DNA of 64,000 nucleotides from Amblyomma americanum (lineage: Eukaryota > Arthropoda > Arachnida > Ixodida > Ixodidae): the NCBI RefSeq assembly GCF_052857255.1, contig NW_027526499.1, forward strand, positions 868,001-932,000, given 5' to 3'. Position numbers and translations under genes: made by a program. This document shows positions 1-12,078 of the stretch, in pieces. Position 1 is the stretch's first letter. The number at the start of each line of letters is the position of its first letter. The notes beneath the pieces were generated by a model, which saw nothing but the letters and a program-made list of their open reading frames with translations, made no database searches and was not told the origin of the DNA.

Positions 1-3000
1 GAAACTCCGTGTTGGAGAAACTCCGTGTTGTAGAAACTCTGTGTCAGAGAAACTCCGTGTCGGAGAAACTCCGTGTTGGAGAAACTCCGTGTTGGAGAAA
101 CTCTGTGTCGGAGAAATTCCTTGTTGGAGAAACTCCTTGTTGGAGAAACTCCTTGTTGGAGAAACTCCGTGTTGGAGAAACTCCGTGTTGGAGAAAACTC
201 CGTGTAGGAGAAACTCCGTGTTTTAGAAACTCCGTGTTGGAGAAACTCCGTGTTGTAGAAATTCTGTCAGAGAAACTCCGTGTCGGAGAAACTCCGTGTT
301 GGAGAAACTCCGTGTTGGAGAAACTCCGTGTTAGAGAAACTCCATGTTGGAGAACCTTCTTGTTGGAGAAACGCCTTGTTGGAGAAAATCCTTGTTGGAG
401 AAACTCCATGTTGGAGAAACTCCGTGCTGGAGAAACTCCGTGTTGTGGAAACTCCATGTTGTAGAAACTCCGTGTTGAAGAAACTCCGTGTTGGAGAAAC
501 TCCGTGTTGTAGAAACTCTGTGTCAGAGAAACTCCGTGTCGGAGAAACTCCGTGTTGGAGAAACTCCGTGTTGGAGAAACTCTGTGTCGGAGAAACTCAT
601 TGTTGGAGCAACTCCGTGTTGGAGAAACTCCGTGTTGGAGAAAACTCCGTGTTGGAGAAACTCCGTGTTTTAGAAACTCCGTGTTGGAGAAACTCCCTGT
701 TGGAGAACCTTCTGGTTGGAGAAACTCCTTGTTGGAGAAAATCCTTGTTGGAGAAACTCCATGTTGGAGAAACTCCGTGTTGGAGAAACTCCGTGTTGTG
801 GAAACTCCGTGTTGGGGAAACGCCGAGATGGAGAAACTTCATGTTGTAGAAACTCCGTGTTGAAGAAACTCCGTGTTTGAGAAACTCCGTGTTGGAGAAA
901 CTCCGTGTTAGAGAAACTCCATGTTGGAGAAAGTCCGTGTTGGAGAATGTCCGTGTTGGAGAAACTTCCTGTTGGAGAAACTTTATGTTGTAGAAACTCC
1001 GTGTTGGAGAATCTCCGTGTCGGAGAAACTCAGTGTCGGAGAAACTCCGTGTCGGAGAAACTCCGTGTTGGAGAAAGTCCTTGTTGGAGAAACTCCGTGC
1101 TGGAGAAACTCCGTGTTGGACAAACTCCGTGTTGGAGAAACTCCGTGCTGGAGAAACTTCGTGTTGGAGAAACTCCGCGTTGGAGAAACTCCGTGTTGGA
1201 GAAACTCCGTGTTGGAGAAACTCCGTGTCGGAGAAACTCCGTATTGGAAAAACTCCGTGTTGGAGAAACTTTATGTTGGAGAAACTCCATGTCGAAGAAA
1301 CTTCGTATTGGAGAAACTCCGCGTTGGAGAAACTTTATGTTGTTGAAACTCCGTGTTGGAGAAACTCCATGTTGTAGAAACTCCGTGTTGAAGAAACTCC
1401 GTGTTGGAGAAACTCTGTGTTGGAGAAACTCCGTGATAGAGAAACTCCATGTTGGAGAAAGTCCGTGTTGGAGAATGTCCGTGTTGGAGAAACTCCGTGT
1501 TGGAGAAACTTTATGTTGTAGAAACTCCGTGTTGGAGATACTCCATGTTGTAGAAACTCCGTGTTGAAGAAACTCCGTGTTGGAGAAACTCCGCGTCGGA
1601 GAATCTCCGTGTTGGAGAAACTCTGTGTTGGAGAAAGTCCGTGTTGGAGAAACTCCGTGTTGGAGAAACTCCGTGTTGGAGAAACTCCGTGTTTTAGAAA
1701 CTCCGTGTTGGAGAAACTCCGTGTTGTAGAAACTCTGTGTCAGAGAAACTCCGTGTCGGAGAAACTCCCTGTTGGAGAAACTCCGTGTTGGAGAAACTCT
1801 GTGTCGGAGAAATTCTTTGTTGGAGAAACTCCATGCTGGAGAAACTCCTTGTTGGAGAAACTCCTTGTTGGAGAAACTCCGTGTTGGAGAAACTCCGTGT
1901 TGGAGAAAACTCCGTGTAGGAGAAACTCCGTGTTTTAGAAACTCCGTGTTGGAGAAACTCCGTGTTGTAGAAATTCTGTCAGAGAAACTCCGTGTCGGAG
2001 AAACTCCGTGTTGGAGAAACTCCGTGTTGGAGAAACTCCGTGTTAGAGAAACTCCATGTTGGAGAACCTTCTTGTTGGAGAAACGCCTTGTTGGAGAAAA
2101 TCCTTGTTGGAGAAACTCCATGTTGGAGAAACTCCGTGCTGGAGAAACTCCGTGTTGTGGAAACTCCATGTTGTAGAAACTCCGTGTTGAATAAACTCCG
2201 TGTTGGAGAAACTCCGTGTTGTAGAAACTCTGTGTCAGAGAAACTCCGTGTCGGAGAAACTCCGTGTTGGAGAAACTCCGTGTTGGAGAAACTCTGTGTC
2301 GGAGAAACTCCTTGTTGGAGAAACTCCGTGTTGGAGAAACTCCGTGTTGGAGAAAACTCCGTGTTGGAGAAACTCCGTGTTTTAGAAACTCCGTGTTGGA
2401 GAAACTCCCTGTTGTAGAAACTCCGTGTTAGAGAAACTCCATGTTGGAGAACCTTCTGGTTGGAGAAACTCCTTGTTGGAGAAAATCCTTGTTGGAGAAA
2501 CTCCATGTTGGAGAAACTCCGTGTTGGAGAAACTCCGTGTTGTGGAAACTCCGTGTTGGGGAAACGCCGAGATGGAGAAATTTCATGTTGTAGAAACTCC
2601 GTGTTGAAGAAACTCCGTGTTTGAGAAACTCCGTGTTGGAGAAACTCCGTGTTAGAGAAACTCCATGTTGGAGAAAGTCCGTGTTGGAGAATGTCCGTGT
2701 TGGAGAAACTCCGTGTTGGAGAAACTTCCTGTTGGAGAAACTTTATGTTGTAGAAACTCCGTGTTGGAGGATCTCCGTGTCGGAGAAACTCAGTGTCGGA
2801 GAAACTCCGTGTCGGAGAAACTCCGTGTTGGAGAAAGTCCTTGTTGGAGAAACTCCGTGCTGGAGAAACTCCGTGTTGGAGAAACTCCGTGCTGGGGAAA
2901 CTTCGTGTTGGGGTAACGCCGTGTTGGAGAAACTCCATGTTGGAGAAACTCCGTGTCGGAGAAACTCCGTGTTGGAGAAACTCCGTGTTGGAGAAACTCC

Positions 3001-4016
3001 GTGTTGGAGAAACTCCGTGTTGGAGAAACTCCGTGTTGGAGAAACTTCGTGTTGGAGAAAATCCTTGTTGTAGAAACTCCGTGCTATAGCAACTCTGTGT
3101 TGGAGAAACTCCACGCTGGAGAAACTCCGTGTTCGAAAAACTCCGTGTTGGAGGAACTCTGTGTTGGACAAACTCCGTGTTGGAGAAACTCCGCGCTGGA
3201 GAAACTTCGTGTTGGAGAAACTCCGCGGTGGAGAAACTCCGTGTTGGAGAAACTCCGTGTTGGAGAAACTCCGTGTTGGAAAAACTCCGTGTTGTGGAAA
3301 CTCCGTGTTGGCGAAACGCCGAGATGGAGAAACTTCATGTTGTAGAAACTCCGTGTTGAAGAAACTCCGTGTTGGAGAAACTCCGTGTTGGAGAAACTCC
3401 GTGTTAGAGAAACTCCATGTTGGAGAAAGTACGTGTTGGAGAATGTCCGTGTTGGAGAAACTCCGTGTTGGAGAAACTTTATGTTGTAGAAACTCCGTGT
3501 TGGAGAAAATCCATGTTGTAGAAACTCCGTGTTGGAGAAACTCTGTGTTGGAGAAACTCCCTGTTGAAGATACTCCGTGTTGTAGAAACTCCGTGCTGGA
3601 GAAACTCCGTGTTGGACAAACTCCGTGTTGGAGAAACTCCGCGCTGGAGAAACTTCGTGTTGGAGAAACTCCGCGTTGGAGAAACTCCGTGTTGGAGAAA
3701 CTCCGTGTTGGAGAAACTCCGTGTCGGAGAAACTCCGTATTGGAAAAACTCCGTGTTGGAGAAACTTTATGTTGGAGAAACTCCATGTCGAAGAAACTTC
3801 GTATTGGAGAAACTCCGCGTTGGAGAAACTTTATGTTGTTGAAACTCCGTGTTGGAGAAACTCCATGTTGTAGAAACTCCGTGTTGAAGAAACTCCGTGT
3901 TGGAGAAACTCCGCGTCGGAGAATCTCCGTGTTGGAGAAACTCTGTGTTGGAGAAAGTCCGTGTTGGAGAAACTCCGTGTTGGAGAAACTCCGTGTTGGA
4001 GAAACTCCGTGTTTTA
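1..4016 (+). repeat. 4.03-kb higher-order repeat, copy 1
   Basis: The order of variant units here recurs in 4,017-7,758. The offset is 4,016 bp at the left edge, 4,032 bp (252 units of 16) through most of the block, then 4,016 bp again after about 3,041, because tandem identical units differ by one between copies (five consensus units at 2,961 versus four at 6,993). Substitutions located between copies are 599 A versus 4,631 C, 936 C versus 4,968 A, and 2,192 T versus 6,224 G. A segment of roughly 440 bp (about 3,290-3,720) is missing from copy 2 near 7,285. The copy starts at or before base 1. Confidence 0.9.
280..1991 (+). repeat. 1.71-kb half of the 4.03-kb HOR
   Basis: The variant string beginning with a GTGTCGGA-ending unit at about 274 and running into the GAACCTTCTTGTTGG unit recurs at 280, 1,992, 4,312 and 6,024. 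The spacings alternate 1,712 (107 units), 2,320 (145 units) and 1,712, so the 4,032-bp HOR is itself a fused pair of diverged sub-blocks. The same string returns at 8,022, 12,477, 14,029, 18,660 and 23,119, which makes it a useful register marker across regions I-III. Confidence 0.8.
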
Positions 4017-4311
4017 GAAACTCCGTGTTGGAGAAACTCCGTGTTGTAGAAACTCTGTGTCAGAGAAACTCCGTGTCGGAGAAACTCCGTGTTGGAGAAA
4101 CTCCGTGTTGGAGAAACTCTGTGTCGGAGAAATTCCTTGTTGGAGAAACTCCGTGCTGGAGAAACTCCTTGTTGGAGAAACTCCTTGTTGGAGAAACTCC
4201 GTGTTGGAGAAACTCCGTGTTGGAGAAAACTCCGTGTAGGAGAAACTCCGTGTTTTAGAAACTCCGTGTTGGAGAAACTCCGTGTTGTAGAAATTCTGTC
4301 AGAGAAACTCC
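1992..4311 (+). repeat. 2.32-kb half of the 4.03-kb HOR
   Basis: This is the second sub-block, 2,320 bp or 145 units to the next marker at 4,312. Parts of it are close to the first half: about 1,561-2,176 matches about 3,890-4,496, and about 1,030-1,380 matches about 3,600-3,870. This suggests it arose by unequal exchange between sub-blocks. Confidence 0.7.
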
Positions 4312-7300
4312 GTGTCGGAGAAACTCCGTGTTGGAGAAACTCCGTGTTGGAGAAACTCCGTGTTAGAGAAACTCCATGTTGGAGAACCTTCTTGTTGGAG
4401 AAACGCCTTGTTGGAGAAAATCCTTGTTGGAGAAACTCCATGTTGGAGAAACTCCGTGCTGGAGAAACTCCGTGTTGTGGAAACTCCATGTTGTAGAAAC
4501 TCCGTGTTGAAGAAACTCCGTGTTGGAGAAACTCCGTGTTGTAGAAACTCTGTGTCAGAGAAACTCCGTGTCGGAGAAACTCCGTGTTGGAGAAACTCCG
4601 TGTTGGAGAAACTCTGTGTCGGAGAAACTCCTTGTTGGAGCAACTCCGTGTTGGAGAAACTCCGTGTTGGAGAAAACTCCGTGTTGGAGAAACTCCGTGT
4701 TTTAGAAACTCCGTGTTGGAGAAACTCCCTGTTGGAGAACCTTCTGGTTGGAGAAACTCCTTGTTGGAGAAAATCCTTGTTGGAGAAACTCCATGTTGGA
4801 GAAACTCCGTGTTGGAGAAACTCCGTGTTGTGGAAACTCCGTGTTGGGGAAACGCCGAGATGGAGAAACTTCATGTTGTAGAAACTCCGTGTTGAAGAAA
4901 CTCCGTGTTTGAGAAACTCCGTGTTGGAGAAACTCCGTGTTAGAGAAACTCCATGTTGGAGAAAGTCAGTGTTGGAGAATGTCCGTGTTGGAGAAACTTC
5001 CTGTTGGAGAAACTTTATGTTGTAGAAACTCCGTGTTGGAGAATCTCCGTGTCGGAGAAACTCAGTGTCGGAGAAACTCCGTGTCGGAGAAACTCCGTGT
5101 TGGAGAAAGTCCTTGTTGGAGAAACTCCGTGCTGGAGAAACTCCGTGTTGGACAAACTCCGTGTTGGAGAAACTCCGTGCTGGAGAAACTTCGTGTTGGA
5201 GAAACTCCGCGTTGGAGAAACTCCGTGTTGGAGAAACTCCGTGTTGGAGAAACTCCGTGTCGGAGAAACTCCGTATTGGAAAAACTCCGTGTTGGAGAAA
5301 CTTTATGTTGGAGAAACTCCATGTCGAAGAAACTTCGTATTGGAGAAACTCCGCGTTGGAGAAACTTTATGTTGTTGAAACTCCGTGTTGGAGAAACTCC
5401 ATGTTGTAGAAACTCCGTGTTGAAGAAACTCCGTGTTGGAGAAACTCTGTGTTGGAGAAACTCCGTGATAGAGAAACTCCATGTTGGAGAAAGTCCGTGT
5501 TGGAGAATGTCCGTGTTGGAGAAACTCCGTGTTGGAGAAACTTTATGTTGTAGAAACTCCGTGTTGGAGATACTCCATGTTGTAGAAACTCCGTGTTGAA
5601 GAAACTCCGTGTTGGAGAAACTCCGCGTCGGAGAATCTCCGTGTTGGAGAAACTCTGTGTTGGAGAAAGTCCGTGTTGGAGAAACTCCGTGTTGGAGAAA
5701 CTCCGTGTTGGAGAAACTCCGTGTTTTAGAAACTCCGTGTTGGAGAAACTCCGTGTTGTAGAAACTCTGTGTCAGAGAAACTCCGTGTCGGAGAAACTCC
5801 CTGTTGGAGAAACTCCGTGTTGGAGAAACTCTGTGTCGGAGAAATTCTTTGTTGGAGAAACTCCATGCTGGAGAAACTCCTTGTTGGAGAAACTCCTTGT
5901 TGGAGAAACTCCGTGTTGGAGAAACTCCGTGTTGGAGAAAACTCCGTGTAGGAGAAACTCCGTGTTTTAGAAACTCCGTGTTGGAGAAACTCCGTGTTGT
6001 AGAAATTCTGTCAGAGAAACTCCGTGTCGGAGAAACTCCGTGTTGGAGAAACTCCGTGTTGGAGAAACTCCGTGTTAGAGAAACTCCATGTTGGAGAACC
6101 TTCTTGTTGGAGAAACGCCTTGTTGGAGAAAATCCTTGTTGGAGAAACTCCATGTTGGAGAAACTCCGTGCTGGAGAAACTCCGTGTTGTGGAAACTCCA
6201 TGTTGTAGAAACTCCGTGTTGAAGAAACTCCGTGTTGGAGAAACTCCGTGTTGTAGAAACTCTGTGTCAGAGAAACTCCGTGTCGGAGAAACTCCGTGTT
6301 GGAGAAACTCCGTGTTGGAGAAACTCTGTGTCGGAGAAACTCCTTGTTGGAGAAACTCCGTGTTGGAGAAACTCCGTGTTGGAGAAAACTCCGTGTTGGA
6401 GAAACTCCGTGTTTTAGAAACTCCGTGTTGGAGAAACTCCCTGTTGTAGAAACTCCGTGTTAGAGAAACTCCATGTTGGAGAACCTTCTGGTTGGAGAAA
6501 CTCCTTGTTGGAGAAAATCCTTGTTGGAGAAACTCCATGTTGGAGAAACTCCGTGTTGGAGAAACTCCGTGTTGTGGAAACTCCGTGTTGGGGAAACGCC
6601 GAGATGGAGAAATTTCATGTTGTAGAAACTCCGTGTTGAAGAAACTCCGTGTTTGAGAAACTCCGTGTTGGAGAAACTCCGTGTTAGAGAAACTCCATGT
6701 TGGAGAAAGTCCGTGTTGGAGAATGTCCGTGTTGGAGAAACTCCGTGTTGGAGAAACTTCCTGTTGGAGAAACTTTATGTTGTAGAAACTCCGTGTTGGA
6801 GGATCTCCGTGTCGGAGAAACTCAGTGTCGGAGAAACTCCGTGTCGGAGAAACTCCGTGTTGGAGAAAGTCCTTGTTGGAGAAACTCCGTGCTGGAGAAA
6901 CTCCGTGTTGGAGAAACTCCGTGCTGGGGAAACTTCGTGTTGGGGTAACGCCGTGTTGGAGAAACTCCATGTTGGAGAAACTCCGTGTCGGAGAAACTCC
7001 GTGTTGGAGAAACTCCGTGTTGGAGAAACTCCGTGTTGGAGAAACTCCGTGTTGGAGAAACTTCGTGTTGGAGAAAATCCTTGTTGTAGAAACTCCGTGC
7101 TATAGCAACTCTGTGTTGGAGAAACTCCACGCTGGAGAAACTCCGTGTTCGAAAAACTCCGTGTTGGAGGAACTCTGTGTTGGACAAACTCCGTGTTGGA
7201 GAAACTCCGCGCTGGAGAAACTTCGTGTTGGAGAAACTCCGCGGTGGAGAAACTCCGTGTTGGAGAAACTCCGTGTTGGAGAAACTCCGTGTCGGAGAAA

Positions 7301-7758
7301 CTCCGTATTGGAGAAACTCCGTGTTGGAGAAACTTTATGTTGGAGAAACTCCATGTCGAAGAAACTTCGTATTGGAGAAACTCCGCGTTGGAGAAACTAT
7401 GTTGTAGAAACTCCGTGTTGGAGAAACTCCATGTTGTAGAAACTCCGTGTTGAAGAAACTCCGTGTTGGAGAAACTCTGTGTTGGAGAAACTCCGTGATA
7501 GAGAAACTCCATGTTGGAGAAAGTCCGTGTTGGAGAATGTCCGTGTTGGAGAAACTCCGTGTTGGAGAAACTTTATGTTGTAGAAACTCCGTGTTGGAGA
7601 TACTCCATGTTGTAGAAACTCCGTGTTGAAGAAACTCCGTGTTGGAGAAACTCCGCGTCGGAGAATCTCCGTGTTGGAGAAACTCTGTGTTGGAGAAAGT
7701 CCGTGTTGGAGAAACTCCGTGTTGGAGAAACTCCGTGTTGGAGAAACTCCGTGTTTTA
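4017..7758 (+). repeat. 4.03-kb higher-order repeat, copy 2
   Basis: This is the second copy of the left-hand HOR, matched variant by variant to copy 1. It is about 0.27 kb shorter overall, chiefly because of the deletion near 7,285. One unit near 7,396 is cut to 14 bp by loss of two T residues (ACTATG where copy 1 has ACTTTATG). The next copy begins at 7,759, where the same opening series recurs: a consensus unit, a TTGTA-ending unit, then a CTGTGTC-type unit. Confidence 0.88.
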
Positions 7759-8471
7759 GAAACTCCGTGTTGGAGAAACTCCGTGTTGTAGAAACTCTGT
7801 GTCACAGAAACTCCGTGTCGGAGAAACTCCGTGTTGGAGAAACTCCGTGTTGGAGAAACTCTGTGTCGGAGAAATTCCTTGTTGGAGAAACTCCGTGCTG
7901 GAGAAACTCCTTGTTGGAGAAACTCCGTGTTGGAGAAACTCCGTGTTGGAGAAAACTCCGTGTAGGAGAAACTCCGTGTTTTAGAAACTCCGTGTTGTAG
8001 AAATTCTGTCAGAGAAACTCCGTGTCGGAGAAACTCCGTGTTGGAGAAACTCCGTGTTGGAGAAACTCCGTGTTAGAGAAACTCCATGTTGGAGAACCTT
8101 CTTGTTGGAGAAACGCCTTGTTGGAGAAAATCCTTGTTGGAGAAACTCCATGTTGGAGAAACTCTGTGCTGGAGAAACTCCGTGTTGTGGAAACTCCATG
8201 TTGTAGAAACTCCGTGTTGAAGAAACTCCGTGTTGGAGAAACTCCGTGTTGTAGAAACTCTGTGTCTGAGAAACTCCGTGTCGGAGAAACTCCGTGTTGG
8301 AGAAACTCCGTGTTGGAGAAACTCTGTGTCGGAGAAACTCCTTGTTGGAGAAACTCCGTGTTGGAGAAAACTCCGTGTTGGAGAAACTCCGTGTTTTAGA
8401 AACTCCGTGTTGGAGAAACTCCCTGTTGTAGAAACTCCGTGTTAGAGAAACTCCATGTTGGAGAACCTTCT
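7759..8471 (+). repeat. Truncated third copy of the 4.03-kb HOR
   Basis: It repeats the opening of copies 1 and 2 (4,017 matches 7,759; 4,312 matches 8,022), with one CCTTGTTGGA unit fewer and a private GTCACAGA variant near 7,801. It stops at 8,472, where a GAACCTTCTGGTT unit runs directly into TTGAGAAACTCC. At 12,959 the same two elements are separated by about three extra units, so the junction looks like a 48-bp internal deletion. Confidence 0.75.
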
Positions 8472-9332
8472 GGTTTGAGAAACTCCGTGTTGGAGAAACT
8501 CCGTGTTAGAGAAACTCCATGTTGGAGAAAGTCCGTGTTGGAGAATGTCCGTGTTGGAGAAACTCCGTGTTGGAGAAACTTCCTGTTGGAGAAACTTTAT
8601 GTTGTAGAAACTCCGTGTTGGAGAAACTCCATGTTGTAGAAGCTCCGTGTTGGAGAAACTTCGTGTTGGAGATAATCCATGTTGGAGAAACTCCATGTTG
8701 GAGAAACTCCATGCTGCAGAAAATCCGTGCTGGGGAAACTACGCGCTGGAGAATCTCCGCGCCGGAGAGACTTCGTGTTGGAGAAACTCCGTGTTGCAGA
8801 AACTCCGTGTTGGAGAAACTCCGTGTGTGAGAAACTCCGAGTTGGAGAAACTCCGTGTTGGAGAAGCTCCGTGCTGGAGAAACTTCGTATCGGAGAAAGT
8901 CCGTGTCGGAGAAACTCCGTGTCGCAGAAACTCCGTGTTGTAGAAACTACGTGTTGGCGAAACTCCTTGTTGTAGAAACTCCGTGTTGGAGAAACTTATT
9001 GTTAGAAAAACTCCGTGTTGGAGAAACTTCGTGCTGGAGAAACTCTTTGTCGGAGAAACTCTGTGTCGGAGAAAGTCTGTGTCGGAGAAACTCCGTGTTG
9101 GAGAAACTCCGTGTTGGAGAAACTCCGTGCTAGAGAAACTCCGTGTTTGAGACACTCCACGTTGGAGAATCTCCTTGTTGGAAAAAACCTTGTTTGAGAA
9201 ACTGCTTGTTGGAGAAACTGTGTTGTAGAAATTCTGTGTCAGAGAAACTCTGTGTCGGAGAAACTCCGTGTTGGAGAAACTCCGTGTTGGAGAAACTCCG
9301 TGTTGGAGAAACTCCGTGTTAGTGAAACTCAA
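8472..9332 (+). repeat. First PstI-bearing block
   Basis: This is a new variant string absent from 1-8,471. It carries ATGCTGCAGAAAATCCG, with CTGCAG at 8,714-8,719, followed by units ending GCGCTGG and GCGCCGG, then CGTATCGG and GTGTCGCAG units, and ends in the A-rich marker. The whole block recurs at about 14,544-15,404 (offset 6,072) and its first 0.56 kb at 13,007-13,565 (offset 4,535). It marks the abrupt change from region I to region II. Confidence 0.85.
9141..9200 (+). repeat. A-rich divergent marker block (first of about 37)
   Basis: It reads GTTTGAGACACTCCACG, then GAATCTCCTTGTT, GGAAAAAACCTTG and TTTGAG, and is the stretch furthest from consensus in the array. It recurs at roughly 10,487, 11,000, 15,220, 16,768, 17,294, 21,226, 21,753, 24,330, 25,905, 26,432, 28,617 and onward to 62,222. 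Two subtypes exist: GGA before the A run (9,180; 45,999) and TTTT before it (10,515; 21,254; 58,995). The A run is 5 or 6 long (5 at 16,799, 28,649, 40,050 and 48,705). No copy was seen before 9,141. Confidence 0.85.
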
Positions 9333-12078
9333 TGTTGGAGAACCTTCTTGTTGGAGAAACTCCTTGTTGGAGAAAATCCTTGTTGGAGAAACTCCGTGTT
9401 GGAGAAACTCCGTGTATTAGAAACTCTGTGTTGGAGAAACTCCGTGTTGTAGAAACTCTGTCAGAGAAACTCCGTGTCGGAGAAACTCCGTGTTGGAGAA
9501 ACTCCGTGTTGGAGAAACTCTGTGTCGGAGAAATTCCTTGTTGGGGAAACTCCGTGCTGGAGAAACTCCTTGTTGGAGAAACTCCTTGTTGGAGAAACTC
9601 CGTGTTGGAGAAACTCCGTGTTGGAGAAAACTCCGTGTTGGAGAAACTCCGTGTTTTAGAAACTCCGTGTTGGAGAAACTCCCTGTTGTAGAAACTCCGT
9701 GTTAGAGAAACTCCATGTTGGAGAACCTTCTGGTTGGAGAAACTCCTTGGAGAAAATCCTTGTTGGAGAAAATCCATGTTGGAGAAACTCCGTGTTGAAG
9801 AAATTCCGTGTTGGAGAAACTCCGTGTTGGAGAAACTCCGTGTTAGAGAAACTCCATGTTGGCGAAAGTACGTGTTGGAGAATGTCCGTGTTGGAGAAAC
9901 TCCGTGTTGGAGAAACTTTATGTTGTAGAAACTCCGTGTTGGAGAAAATCCATGTTGTAGAAACTCCGTGTTGGAGAAACTCTGTGTTGGAGAAACTCCC
10001 TGTTGAAGATACTCCGTGTTGTAGAAACTCCGTGTTGTAGAAACTCCGTGTTGGAGATAATTCATGTTGGAGAAACTCCATGTTGGAGAAACTCCATGCT
10101 GCAGAAAATCCGCGCTGGGGAAACTACGCGCTGGAGAATCTCCGCGCTGGAGAGACTTCGTGTAGGAGAAACTCCGTGTTGCAGAAACTCCGTGTTGGAG
10201 AAGCTCCGTGTTGGAGAAACTTCGTATCGGAGAAAGTCCGTGTCGGAGAAACTCCGTGTCGCAGAAACTCCGTGTTGTAGAAACTTCGTGTTGGCGAAAC
10301 TCCTTGTTGTAGAAACTCCGTGTTGGAGAAACTTATTGTTAGATAAACTCCGTGTTGGAGAAACTTCGTGCTGGAGAAACTCTGTGTCGGAGAAACTCTG
10401 TGTCGGAGAAAGTCTGTGTCGGAGAAACTCCGTGTTGGAGAAACTCCGTGTTGGAGAAACTCCGTGCTAGAGAAACTCCGTGTTTGAGACACTCCACGTT
10501 GGAGAATCTCCTTGTTTTAAAAAACCTTGTTTGAGAAACTCCTTGTTGGAGAAACTCTGTGTCGGAGAAACTCCGTGCTGGGGAAAACTTCGTGTTGGGG
10601 AAACGCCGTGTTGGAGAAACTCCGTGTCGGAGAAACTCCGTGTTAGAGAAACTCCGTGTTGGAGAAACTCCGTGTTGGAGAAACTCCGTGTTGGAGAAAC
10701 TTCGTGTTGGAGAAACTCCGTCGTGGAGAAACTTCGTGTTGGAGAAAATCCTTGTTGGAGAAACTCCGTGCTACAGCAACTCCGTGTTGGAGAAACTCCG
10801 CGCTGGAGAAACTCCGTGTTGGAGAAACTCCGCGTTGGAGAAACTCCGTGTTGGAGAAACTCCGTGTCGGAGAAACTCTGTGTCGGAGAAACTCCGTATT
10901 GGAGAAACTCCGTGTTGGAGAAACACCACGTTAGAGTAATTCCGTGTTGGAGAAAATCCCTGTTGGAGAAACTCCGTGCTAGAGAAACTCCGTGTTTGAG
11001 ACACTCCACGTTGGAGAATCTCCTTGTTGGAAAAAACCTTGTTTGAGAAACTCCTTGTTGGAGAAACTCCGTGTTGGAGAAACTCCGTGCTGGGGAAACT
11101 TCGTGTTGGGGAAACGCCGTGTTGGAGAAACTCCACGTTGGAGAAACTCCACGTTGGAGAAACTCCGTGTCGGAGAAACTCCGTGTCGGAGAAACTCCGT
11201 GTTGGAGAAATTCTTTGTCGGAGAAACTCCGTGTCGGAGAAACTCCGTGTTGGAGAATCTCCGTGTCGGAGAAACTCAGTGTCGGAGAAACTCCGTGTCG
11301 GAGAAACTCCGTGTTGGAGAAAGTCCATGTTGGAGAAACTCCGTGCTGGAGAAACTCCGTGTTGGAGAAACTCCGTGCTGGGGAAACTTCGTGTTGGGGT
11401 AACGCCGTGTTGGAGAAACTCCATGTTGGAGAAACTCCGTGTCGGAGAAACTCCGTGTTGCAGAAACTCCGTGTTGGAGAAACTCCGTGTTGGAGAAACT
11501 CCGTGTTGGAGAAACTTCGTGTTGGAGAAAATCCTTGTTGTAGAAACTCCGTGCTATAGCAACTCTGTGTTGGAGAAACTCCACGCTGGAGAAACTCCGT
11601 GTTCGAAAAACTCCGTGTTGGAGGAACTCTGTGTTGGACAAACTCCGTGTTGGAGAAACTCCGCGCTGGAGAAACTTCGTGTTGGAGAAACTCCGCGTTG
11701 GAGAAACTCCGTGTTGGAGAAACTCCGTGTTGGAGAAACTCCGTGTCGGAGAAACTCCGTATTGGAAAAACTCCGTGTTGGAGAAACTTTATGTTGGAGA
11801 AACTCCATGTCGAAGAAACTTCGTATTGGAGAAACTCCGCGTTGGAGAAACTTTATGTTGTTGAAACTCCGTGTTGGAGAAACTCCATGTTGTAGAAACT
11901 CCGTGTTGAAGAAACTCCGTGTTGGAGAAACTCTGTGTTGGAGAAACTCCGTGATAGAGAAACTCCATGTTGGAGAAAGTCCGTGTTGGAGAATGTCCGT
12001 GTTGGAGAAACTCCGTGTTGGAGAAACTTTATGTTGTAGAAACTCCGTGTTGGAGATACTCCATGTTGTAGAAACTCC
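9333..12078 (+). repeat. Early copy of the 4.46-kb HOR family
   Basis: It matches region III with offset 6,216 at the left (GTGTATTAG at 9,412 and 15,628), 6,280 near 10,003 and 6,294 from about 10,992 to 12,078. The first jump is 64 bp, four units present at about 15,990-16,060 and absent here. This copy keeps a segment (from 12,079, with the CCGCGTCGG unit) that copies A and B of region III have lost, so it may be closer to the ancestral order. Confidence 0.8.
9739..9751 (+). repeat. 13-bp short unit
   Basis: GAAACTCCTTGGA lacks three bases relative to GAAACTCCTTGTTGGA. The same short unit sits next to the GGTTGG variant near 15,945, 25,044, 27,837, 31,240 and at many later places, so it is an inherited HOR component and not a one-off error. 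Near 20,395 it carries one extra A. Confidence 0.85.

Noticed and set aside
1..16. The 16-bp unit as a doubled 8-mer
   Set aside because: GAAACTCC and GTGTTGGA agree at only the first of eight positions, so no simpler ancestral unit is visible.
3041..3060. CENP-B box-like element in CTTCGTGTTGGAGAAAC
   Set aside because: It starts like the box (TTCG) but lacks the required A at box position 10 and the CGGG at positions 13-16, so the match is superficial.
3161..4258. 365-codon + strand open frame, the longest on that strand
   Set aside because: It begins at a GTG-type start inside a unit, carries no signal, domain or codon bias distinct from the repeat, and overlaps comparable open frames in the other two + frames.
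8714..8719. CTGCAG as a functional restriction or regulatory site
   Set aside because: It is just one variant of the 16-bp unit. It is useful as a marker and for a Southern-blot ladder, but nothing indicates a biological function.
9181..9186. A6 run plus nearby hairpin as a transcription terminator
   Set aside because: No gene precedes it, stems are four pairs at most and identical to those in every other unit, and the run is on the wrong strand for a U-tract on the + strand.
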